Positions 33,420-42,596 of a stretch of DNA of 64,000 bases are shown in pieces. Under the pieces are notes generated by a model, which ran no database searches, had not been told where the DNA came from, and was given only the letters and a program-made list of their open reading frames with translations. Position 1 is the stretch's first letter; every line of letters starts with the position of its first letter. This DNA comes from Lineus longissimus (taxonomy: Eukaryota; Nemertea; Pilidiophora; Heteronemertea; Lineidae), in contig NC_088310.1 in NCBI RefSeq assembly GCF_910592395.1, forward strand, positions 11,355,501 to 11,419,500, given 5' to 3'. A program made the translations under genes and the position numbers.

Positions 33420-33580
33420 AGCAACATTTTTACAACATTTCCAGTTGCAACAAATGTTGCAAAAATGTTGCGTAGTGTGTTCGGAGCAAAACGCGTCTTA
33501 CAACCTGTTGTAAAATTGTTGTAAAATTGTTGCAAATTAAATGCAATTCAATTCTTTGTTGCATGTTGTAAAAATGTTGC
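33420..33580. repeat. Inverted repeat rich in TGTTGCAA words
   Basis: gcaacatttttacaac (about 33421) is matched by its exact complement gttgtaaaaatgttgc (about 33565). The interior repeats ttgttgtaaaa and ttgttgcaa. It may be a small MITE; ends and target duplication were not established. Confidence 0.5.
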
Positions 33581-33689
33581 AAACTCTTCAGCCAATCAGA
33601 AATAGGATTTGCGTCATGTGATCTACCTGAGGTCATGTGACTTGAACAAGAAGCAGGTATAGCAACTCTCAAGTGAGTGTCTTGCTTCG

Positions 33690-34817
33690 TAGGGTGATGA
33701 AACCTTTTCTAGAAGTTTCATCCATTCGCAGGAAATTTTTTGTATGACGGCTTGTCAGTCAGCCGCAACTCCTTTAACAGGCAATGGTATGCCCCATGAT
33801 CCACCCTCATTTTGATCCAGGGCCTGGTCCATATTCTCTTTGGTTATTTGTAGACAACTGGAGTATTTGGAATGCTCGTATTATCTTAATTCATCCTAGT
33901 CATGAGGTTTCATCAAAGTGCGCAACGAGCATTGTTCGTGGATCACTTGACAAGTTAATGTCCAGCTGTGCTTTGATTTACGTTTGTCGTGTTGTGACAC
34001 CCCATATATTGTTTAGTTTATGTTTTTTGACACCCTGTAGTAGTATAGTTGGCATAGGTGGCAGCACTGGTTGGGTGAGAGTGAACTTGCAAGATGGAGG
34101 ACAGCTGAATACATGGTTCAATTCAAGACGAGTTTAATTTGATGAGAAAAGTTGTTGATTTACACCAAGAGTTAAGAGTTTGATTTATTCATACAGTCCC
34201 AACAATACAACGTTGAATAAGGCCGTATTAGACCCTGTGTTTGGTATGGGTTGTGTGTTGTGTGCCTCGCTTGGTGAATGTTTGCATTAGGGTACCGATC
34301 TAGTAGGGAAGGATACTTGTGATGGTAACGTTTCGTGTAGGCGTGGTTCTCTCTGACATCATTCTTGGGTTTCCTGTTTCTGTTGCGGCCCCTGGCACTA
34401 GTCCGGGAGGAAAGTATTTTATATTCCATGGCTGCCTGAGAGACTTGGAAGCCCCTCGCTCAGTTTAGCTCTGACTTTACAGTCTCCTAGGTGCTATCTA
34501 GAGGGGCTTCAGTCTCTCAGGCCTATTCGCCCGTTGGTTAAATTTAGACGAACGTGTCTTGTAAAATTCACTTCGCGATGATTGAGTATTGGGAGAGTGT
34601 TGGGAGTGTATTGAGGAAAATAGTCAGTCATCTAAAGGTTTGGAGGGTACTAAAAGTTAAAAGTTGAATCCAAACAATTTAGTGAGTGCATGTTATTCGT
34701 GTTATCAGGCAGTATTAGGCTACGATCTTTTTGTGGTCTTTATCGTGGAACAAGCAGAAGATATTCAGTGTGAATCTTTTTACTAAGTTTTCAATTGAAT
34801 TGTACATGTATTTTCAG
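33690..34817. other. Region upstream of the acyltransferase-like gene
   Basis: No coding match is seen. It probably includes the promoter and a non-coding first exon of the following gene, because an acceptor (ttttcag) precedes 34818. No core promoter motif is identified. Confidence 0.4.
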
Positions 34818-34829
34818 GACCGCTGCAGA

Positions 34830-36374
34830 ATGCTTCGTTTGATATCCACAGTCGTAGGCAGTTCCAAACCTCTCACAAGATGGGCTCCACTCAGGCTACA
34901 GGCTAACGCGAAACTGCCTGTTACACTTACTAGACCTCCCACTCGGCCCGTTCGCCTCTTCGCAAGCTTCATCGGCAATGATGACAATGTACGTTACAGC
35001 AGGTTGGAACCTAGAATTGAACGGAAACTAGGGGAATATGAAGATTTCTTCTTTGAAACGGGACGTGACAAGGGATGGGCCCAGATCATGATGTTAGTGT
35101 CGGTTCAATCGGAGAAGGAGTTGTCCTCAGAGAACATTAGTAGAGCCTTTGCGAACTTACAGAGACGACACGCAGCCCTGCGCATGGCTGTCATTTTGAA
35201 GGATGGAAAAAACCACTTCGCAGAAGTTCCCGATGCACCCGACTTGGAGATTCTCCAAACCAGTGATAGCAAAGCCATAATGGCCAGCGAAGAACAAACG
35301 GGGTTCGACTTCGGGCAGTTGCTTTGGAGATGCAAGATCCTGCAACCTGAAAAATCCGAACAAGGATTTCTCTACCCGTTCATCTTCGTCATACAAGCCT
35401 GTTTGACTGACGGTACCGCAATTCATAGCGGTCTGTACCCCAGTCTTCAGGACTATTTGGAAGCATCCTTTGAGCAGAAAGAAGACCTTGACATAGAAAG
35501 TCTGCCTCTCCTGCCTCCTCGCGAGCATCTTTTAGATCAGTTCGAATCTATCCTAGACCAGGAGGGAGCTGGACAAGGACAACATACTCAAATCGAAAAT
35601 AAAATAAATCAAGCGGCCCTTGCGGCTAAATTCTGTGAGTTGCATAAGCCTAGTAACCCACAAAATTGTTCCGGAGTGGTCGATTTTGTTTTCGATCAGA
35701 AGCAAGTGTCACAACTTGAAAGGGCAGTGGCGCAGCAAAATGTATCAATGAATTCGGCCTGCGCTGCTGCCCATGCGATGGCTGTATACATGTTCTTGAC
35801 GGATTTAGGGGCGGATTTAGGGACGATGTCTCTGCCATCCCTGTACGTTGTCGAGCTCAGGCGCTACGCGACACCAAGGTTCCACGCAACGCATTCTGGT
35901 GCCTACGTAGCCCTTGCTATAAACAACATAAAGCTCAATGCAGAAATGGTCGCAAGTGAAAACAGAAGTGGGGTACTCTGGAAGCTCGCTGCCTCAATCA
36001 AGAAAGAAACAAGGGAACGCTTAGCCGAAAACGAACCACTGTTCGAGGTTAAGGCGTTCCTAGGAGATTATAAACGGTTCCAGTCCGACCGGAACGCGTA
36101 TTACCGCGAATGTGATCCATGCCCTGAACTGTTCTACACATCCAATTTAGGACATATACCCGTAAATTGCGGGCAGGGAAAAGTTACCATAAAAAAAATC
36201 CAGCTTTTGAAGGGCGCTAGGGAACCGGCGGCATTTGGTCACAACATCACGAGCCTTAACGGTCAGCTCCAGTGGGAGATCTCGTACAATAAGACGATTG
36301 TGAGCGATGAACTGGCGGAAACATACTTGTCACTGGTAAAGGGCGAATTTGAGCGATTCCTAATAGAACAGTAG
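34830..36374 (+). CDS. Condensation/acyltransferase-fold protein with altered HHxxxDG motif
   Basis: A single open exon encodes 514 residues. I chose the ATG at 34830, 12 nt after a splice acceptor (ttttcag), over upstream ATGs in probable intron sequence. Residues 1-47 (MLRLISTVVGSSKPLTRW...) are rich in Arg, Ser and Leu without acidic residues, like a mitochondrial targeting signal. The rest matches the CoA-dependent acyltransferase/condensation fold (family knowledge): an early LQRRHAALRM block (about 111-120), an active-site region, and the C-terminal SNLG...NCGQG block with a final beta-rich LNGQLQWEISYN. The usual HHxxxDG reads QACLTDG (189-195): the Asp-Gly is kept, but both His are replaced. 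It may therefore be catalytically altered or a binding protein. Substrate is unknown. No frame damage. Confidence 0.75.
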   Translation: MLRLISTVVGSSKPLTRWAPLRLQANAKLPVTLTRPPTRPVRLFASFIGNDDNVRYSRLEPRIERKLGEYEDFFFETGRDKGWAQIMMLVSVQSEKELSSENISRAFANLQRRHAALRMAVILKDGKNHFAEVPDAPDLEILQTSDSKAIMASEEQTGFDFGQLLWRCKILQPEKSEQGFLYPFIFVIQACLTDGTAIHSGLYPSLQDYLEASFEQKEDLDIESLPLLPPREHLLDQFESILDQEGAGQGQHTQIENKINQAALAAKFCELHKPSNPQNCSGVVDFVFDQKQVSQLERAVAQQNVSMNSACAAAHAMAVYMFLTDLGADLGTMSLPSLYVVELRRYATPRFHATHSGAYVALAINNIKLNAEMVASENRSGVLWKLAASIKKETRERLAENEPLFEVKAFLGDYKRFQSDRNAYYRECDPCPELFYTSNLGHIPVNCGQGKVTIKKIQLLKGAREPAAFGHNITSLNGQLQWEISYNKTIVSDELAETYLSLVKGEFERFLIEQ

Positions 36375-37306
36375 TGCTGTTACCGATGTGATCGTGGAAA
36401 CGGGTTCGATTTCAAGTTAATGTTATATACATGTTTATAACTGGTGGTAGTGGTTGGGGAAGCGCTGCATTGGGCCCATGTTGTATTTCTGCTTCACGTT
36501 AGCCAAGTGGTGTCATATCGCGTGGTACGCCAGGCAAGTGTTTAGTTCATACAGGGTGTTATTTTTTTTTTACTTTTTGAAATCTTAATAACTTTTTTAT
36601 CAATTATAGTATGCAGAAAGCAACTTCCGATATGGAAAGTAGAGGCTATAAGAATTTTTTTTTTTGGGGGGGCGGGGGTATAATGCGCATTGTAGTGACA
36701 AGTGGGTGTTATGCAATGGACCTCTGAAAAAGATAGGCAATTTCTGAAACAGCCGGTAGATTTTCCACTGGCGACCCCCTAATACATTGCAAGACGGCAT
36801 TCTGGAAAAGACGGCATGGGGGGCTGAGTTCAGCTTCTCCCTGAAGTTGGCCCTGTTCCGGACCATACGGAATTGTTGACATAATTACGGAGCAATTGGC
36901 CTGAAGTGCGATTATGTACCCCATATTCTCCAGAACACACTCTGAGTGTTAGAGTTGAATAGACTCCGGTTTAAAAAATGAAATCACTACAAAAATCCGT
37001 TGCTCAGCAGAATATGGCATCTTGTCACCGTGAATACCTTAGGGATTATGTCATTTGCCGTATTGCAAGACTTTTGAGTGATTGGTGACTTATGAAATAT
37101 CTTCCCTTCATATTGCATGGCACTGTACATTTTTTGTTTACTGACGATCCTGCCCTGGTTGAATAAAATGACATGTAAATTGGATGGCTTGTTAGGCAAT
37201 TACTATTGGACCGTTTCATGAAGGTGTTTTTCTAACAAAATTCTCAAAGCCTCTATTTTCCATATCCAACGGTGTGTCCCTATATCATTGTTCTAAAGTT
37301 TTAAAG
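36375..37306. other. Downstream of the acyltransferase-like gene
   Basis: Non-coding, with a T run followed by a G run at 36653-36676. Nothing else is supported. Confidence 0.4.
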
Positions 37307-37310
37307 TTAA

Positions 37311-37790
37311 AGGTCACCTGCAACACTTTCTAACTAAGGGAAAAAAGAATAGGGCATAAGATAACAAACACAGTGGTGAAAACCGCATAAATATCGAACT
37401 ACCCATCTTCAAGTTATGGCAGGTAGAACATTCAAACATTCCAGGTGGTGCAGGAAGAACAAACTGATGATGTACATTGTGCTGTACTGAAATAAAGCTT
37501 TTATAGTTTCATGCCTATATTTTGAAATTGTACATTTAAACATGTTCATGAAAAGCTCATACCTGTGACAAGGTAATTAGAATATAAGCATGAAACTATC
37601 AAAACTCTTTTTTCAGTACAGCACAATCTACATCATTAATTTGTTCTTCCTGCACCACCGGGAATGTTTGCATTACATACTGCTATATCTTTAAGATGAG
37701 TAGTTTGATTTTTATGCGCTTGTGTTTCTTATGTTATCCCTATTATTTACCCCAAGTTTAAAATTTTAATAGAAGCGTTTCAGGTCACCT
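37311..37790. mobile_element. 480-bp palindromic MITE with TTAA duplication
   Basis: The two halves are imperfect reverse complements over about 230 bp each. Termini are AGGTCACCTG (37311) and CAGGTCACCT (37790), flanked on both sides by TTAA (37307-37310, 37791-37794). TTAA duplications are typical of piggyBac and Kolobok transposons. Confidence 0.75.
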
Positions 37791-37794
37791 TTAA

Positions 37795-38380
37795 GATTTA
37801 AAAAAGTTAAAGTATTTTTTAACATCCTGCAGTTTAGTCTATTTATTTCCTGTATACATATTTATTTCTTGTATACATACATATACATAACTTATAAATA
37901 CAGACATAAAAATAAAATCTCGGTTGCCGCAACAATAATTTGTCTCCCCTTCTTGCATATGGAACAATAGCGAGGATTTAGCACCATCCCCACTCCCACT
38001 GAAACTCCGAGAGCGAAAAGTAGCCACCAAAATGGACGACCGCGATTTAAATGATTTTATGGATGGTTTCCACTCCTGGAAAACCATCACACGTGGCGAA
38101 TGGAATCAGCATCTTTAATCTATTTTGCTCTAATATCATGAATATTGAAGTCGTATTCCTATTCGTAAGAAATTGGCACGGATAGGAAAACTACTTCGAT
38201 ATTTGCGGTTTATGCGCGCAATCGATATAAGACGCCAAATCCTCTTCGCATTATGACAGTGTTTTGTGGGAAATGTTCCCTTTAAGGATTGGCCAGTCGT
38301 GCTTGCCCTGGTCTGAAACTGACCAAACCACGATCAGGAATGGAACTTACAATGGTAACCATGGCCTATCCTGAATGGGC
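37795..38380. other. Intergenic stretch
   Basis: No supported gene or repeat apart from short AT-rich words. Confidence 0.4.
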
Positions 38381-38383
38381 TTA

Positions 38384-38993
38384 AGCCCGCAGCATACTAG
38401 CCGCCAACTTTGGCGACAAGAATCGCTTAGCTGACGCCTCTCGACGCCGAAGTTGGCGGCAGTGGATCCCGGTCAGAGCACACCTGCCCAGAATCGGCGA
38501 CCAGTAGCGTCTTTTCCGCCACTTTAGGCTGCCATTTTGAAATCATGTGACATCAAGACGCATACTGATTGGCCATAGCCTCGCCGCCGACGCCAATTCA
38601 GGCGGCAATCCGTAGCACACCTGACCTCTTCTTGCATTCAAACGCGGCGACAATCGTCAAAAATCAAACTTGTTAGATATTTGGCGTTTAGTTGCGGCAA
38701 GTGGCGTTTAGTTGCGGCAAGTGGCGGCAAGTGGCGGCAAGTGGCGGCAAGTGGCGGCAAGTGGCGGCAAGTGGCGGCAAGTGGCGGCAAGTGGCGGCAA
38801 GTGGCGGCAAGTGGCGGCAAGTGGCGGCAAGTGGCGGCAAGTGGCGGCAAGTGGCGGCAAGTGGCGGCAAGTGGCGGCAAGTGGCGTTCGCCGACGCCGT
38901 TCGTAGCAGACTAGGGATTATTCAGGCGTTCAGGACTCTTGCGGCAAAAAACGCCTGTGAACGCCGAAGTTGGCGGCTAGTGTGCTACGGGCT
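38384..38993. mobile_element. Harbinger-like MITE carrying a minisatellite
   Basis: Terminal inverted repeats of about 32 bp start AGCCCGCAGCATACTAGCCG and match the right end with two or three differences. TTA flanks both ends (38381-38383, 38994-38996), as in PIF/Harbinger insertions. The interior contains the perfect 10-bp tandem array. Confidence 0.75.
38721..38880 (+). repeat. Perfect 10-bp minisatellite, 16 units
   Basis: The unit gtggcggcaa is repeated 16 times without error, preceded by two 20-bp units (gtggcgtttagttgcggcaa). The unit has no stop in any frame, which produces several long but meaningless ORFs. Confidence 0.95.
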
Positions 38994-38996
38994 TTA

Positions 38997-39469
38997 GAGT
39001 GGTTGAGTTAGGCCTATGTTAGTTAGACACTTGTATAATAGAATGAGTATGTAGGATTTTTAGAAGATATAGCTAGCGCACAAGAGCCAAGACAACCTTC
39101 GAGAGAGGACAAGAACTACTGCTTGTGGAGAAGCCAGGAATACCTTGCTGGACTGTATGGAGTGAGAAAATACACTACGCCCGCCGCACGCCATTCTTAC
39201 AGTTTCATCAATGGGACAGCGTCCATCAAATAATTTAAATCACAAGTATCAAGTACAAGGTGGCTACTATTCCCTCTCGGATTTTCAGTCGGAGTTGGAG
39301 TCGGAATTGTGATAATCCTCGCTAATAAAAGCTGACGAGTCAAACTCCAGAACACCATTAAAACAATCATGCATAAAAACCAAGTCATTGATTTTCCAAC
39401 GATATTAGAGAGGTGACAGGGATAAGATATATGCAATATATTTACATAAGGTATATCGGGGCCAAGAAT
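38997..39469. other. Intergenic stretch
   Basis: No supported gene. It may include the 3' end of the LINE relic that follows. Confidence 0.35.
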
Positions 39470-39650
39470 TCACGTGACTCTCCTTTGTACTTGCTAATTG
39501 AGTCAAGGTCGCGTCTGTTATGTGTGTCAAACATTATTGCACCATGTTCCAGGCGACTTTGCACAAGCGATTGATAAAGCATTTAATACAAATTAACATT
39601 GGCATTACGTCCACAAACTCGGAGAATCATACCCCAAACAATGGGCCATA
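39470..39650 (-). pseudogene. LINE RT C-terminal relic
   Basis: The minus strand reads LYQSLVQSRLEHGAIMFDTH and continues RRDLDSISKYKGESR, the segment after the RT palm in CR1/Jockey-type LINEs. Short and without the catalytic part. Confidence 0.5.
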
Positions 39651-40599
39651 TGAATAAAAACTAGCATTTGCTTTCTCTACCGATTTTGAAGCATTTGCTA
39701 CGTAGCTAATGCTCGGAAATGTAAGATATTGCCACAAGTCAAAGCAAACACTTTCTAGTAACTAGAGTTTGGTTCGAAAGGGAGCAAATGCTTGTCTTCA
39801 TATGAATAAAGTGTAGCGTAGGCTTTTAACTCGATAGGAAATGCTTCGATTTTTGAAGGTTGCTCCGGAGGTGACTTGAAAGTTGAAGTAAAAGGTTTGT
39901 CATCTTCCGAATGGCTGATTTCATGCGTTTTGGTCACGAAAATTGTATTTGCCATGAAGAAAGCCATGTCGTGTAGATACATATCATTCACTGCATCGAT
40001 TTAATGAGGCCACGTGTAGCGGAGAAATTTACAATTTACTCGGAGGATACTCGAGATGGGTCTTTGAGCACGAACGACCAAATGATAAGTGCTTCTTCAT
40101 TAAATCTGCTTCGATCTTGCGAGGTGGAGAACTATTTTTTCTTTCAAAGTAATCATTCCAAATAATTGCAAAGGGCTCTCCCTTAGCAGTAGAGGCTCTA
40201 TGATGTATAACGTATCAGAGTATTTAACGGATGCAGGACTAGATGACAGATGAGTCGGATGATGATGACACGAGAGAATGTGACAACGCGTTCAGAACAT
40301 TTAGCACTTTCGCATCTTTTCATCAGGAGACCTCTTGAGCCCCATCCTCGAATACCAGTGTCAGTCGTGTGCTCCTCTCGCATACATAAAACTAAAAAAA
40401 AAAGGTCATAGTTGCCAAGTGAAAGGCCCTGAAGTTCAGGATGCTCGACCCCCTTATAGAAGCAAACCACAAACTGAAATAGATTACCAGCACAGACCAT
40501 TCATAAGAAAGGTTTACAAAAACGAGCATAATGTTCTACTTTAAGCAAATACTGCCTCTACTTCAAGGAAATGCTAGTTTTTATTCATATTGCCCAATG
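39640..40599. repeat. Inverted repeat pair about 930 bp apart
   Basis: A 32-bp stretch at 39640-39671 (tgaataaaaactagcattt) recurs as reverse complement at 40567-40599. The sequence between has no recognised coding region. Confidence 0.6.
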
Positions 40600-40639
40600 A
40601 CACAGGTAGAACTCAGAGTTCGGCCCAGGAGTGTCGCTG

Positions 40640-40870
40640 TAGAATGTCGCCTATTGTAATCTGCACGCTTGTAGTCATAGACAACACGTGACACACTGCG
40701 TCGACGCGGCATTTTAGTTCGCAAGTTCGATACAACAGAAAAGTGATCCGAGTCGTACATCCCTGGCCATGTTTCTGTGTCACGAAATCGTTCCGGCTGA
40801 TTGGTTAGAATTAAATCGAGAATATTGCCGCGTTTATGGGTTGAACTGAATACAAGCTGTGATACAACTT
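40640..40870 (-). pseudogene. LINE endonuclease C-terminal relic
   Basis: The minus strand reads STHKRGNILDLILTNQPERF and then MYDSDHFSVVSNLRTKM, the last part of an APE-type LINE endonuclease including the SDH motif. It lies upstream (minus strand) of the RT relic at 39470-39650, so both may come from one internally deleted LINE. Confidence 0.6.
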
Positions 40871-40989
40871 CTATATCCGGGGTCTACTTGATTAGTATTC
40901 AAAATGGCTCCACCATAGACCCTGGAAACTCGTGCACGTCATATGCTGAGTCACCGCCAGAATCTGGGGTGACAGAGTACGATTGACCT

Positions 40990-41735
40990 ATGACCCGTCT
41001 ATTCGGGCACTACGTGTCAGCACTGTTTCAACATGACCAACAACCGTTTGTAGCCGACCAAATAATTGTAAAATTGAGCAATTATTCCAGGGTGAATACA
41101 GGTAAAGAAGCCTTATACTTAAATATAAAAATTAATTATCAAAAGGGATTTTGAAATAATATTTTCATAGTGCACGCGAATGGCATTTATAACACGTGCT
41201 TCTCCGGTTCTATTCCGCATGGCCAGACTAAATGACGCAATGTCCTTGTAGAGGTGATTAATTGTTTATATCAGCATTAGCTCATATATCATCCGTGTCC
41301 ATAAAGTTCTATGCCGCCAATTGATTTGTGATCGCAATAGGGTAAATGGTTATGTAGACTGATAAGTCGCCCTTTTCCCTGATTCAATTTGCAATGAATA
41401 TGCCAAGTGTCAAAACATTATTTACATCTTATTTGCATTTCAAACGTTATTCGTTGACCAATCAAATATGTTTCAGCTTAACATGATACCAGGGGTAGTG
41501 CAAGTGACCAGAGGAGTGCGCACTGACCCCTGGGTAAACGAGGTGGGCTGTGAAAGTGAAAAGTCATGTACGAGCTGGCAAAACTCCCGATTAATTGGAG
41601 GAAGGGAGGGAGGGGGAGGGGGCATAAGAGTGGACGTTGTCTCCACCGGCTATTATGATCAATGAAAACTGACATAACGGGATCCGAGTTTTAGTTACTA
41701 CAGCTTGCTTGATTATCAGAACAGTTCCGTCACTA
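40990..41735. other. Intergenic stretch
   Basis: AT-rich; nothing supported. Confidence 0.35.
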
Positions 41736-41745
41736 CATTTTAGGG

Positions 41746-42331
41746 GATATCAGGACAATTCCCCCCGGACAATCTCCCAACGTCAATTGCCCCCGACAAC
41801 CCCTCCTAGAAAATTGCCCACGTCAAATTGCCCCCAGCCAAATTGCCCCCCCCCCCATGAAATTGCCCCCAAGTATTATATTGCCCTTAGAAAAAAATCA
41901 TAAGATCGTCATATTTTAATGAATTATACCTTTCATGGCGGTGAAAGATCAGTTTCTTACCAATGATTCAAGGAATCTTTGAGTTTCACCAATTCCATCA
42001 TACATTGGTTCAAGATTCCTTGTAGTCATAGCAATACACAGACAACTTTGAAAAATGGAGTTCACTACGACTGGTCGAATTCTTCCTCTCTTAGATGGGT
42101 TTGCATAGGAGTTGGCTGGAGGGAGGGAGTCTTGGGAGTGCAAACGGTGGAGAAAACACCCTTGTAAAGAAAGAGTTCAGCTCCAGAGGGGGATTTTTCA
42201 CTGGGGAACAATTTGACTGGGGACAATTTTACGCGGGGGGGGGGGTTACCGGGTGGCAATTTTCAGGGGGGAATTGTCGCGATCGGGGAGGGGGGGGGGC
42301 AATTGACTGGGGGAGGGGGAATTTCTAGAAC
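41746..42331. mobile_element. Foldback MITE built of CAATTGCCCCC words
   Basis: The left side (41750-41890) repeats words like aattgccccc; the right side (42190-42331) repeats their complement (gggggcaatt, ggggacaattt). The middle has an 11-bp-arm hairpin (caaggaatctt/aagattccttg). A 10-bp direct repeat CATTTTAGGG lies at both edges (41736-41745, 42332-42341), a likely target duplication. Several G/C homopolymers are present. Confidence 0.65.
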
Positions 42332-42596
42332 CATTTTAGGGTGGTGGAGACGAGGCGCCATATAATTATCTTTATACCAATTTAAATTTACATGTATGCC
42401 AAAGCTAATTCTTTGCGTCAACGCTGGAAAGTCGATAAGTAATCTCATATTTCTTCACCGCCAACATTTTCATTACATCAAAAATGATGGCACTTAATTG
42501 CACCAGTTTCCTCAACACTACGTATATATTCTCATTATACTGAAAGAACACATACAACCATGGTCATTTGAAACTGCCGCCGTGGTTGCAGCAAGA

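Noticed and set aside
38638-38997. Several 60-100 codon ORFs in both strands at the 10-bp array
   Set aside because: They are translations of a repeat that lacks stops in all frames.
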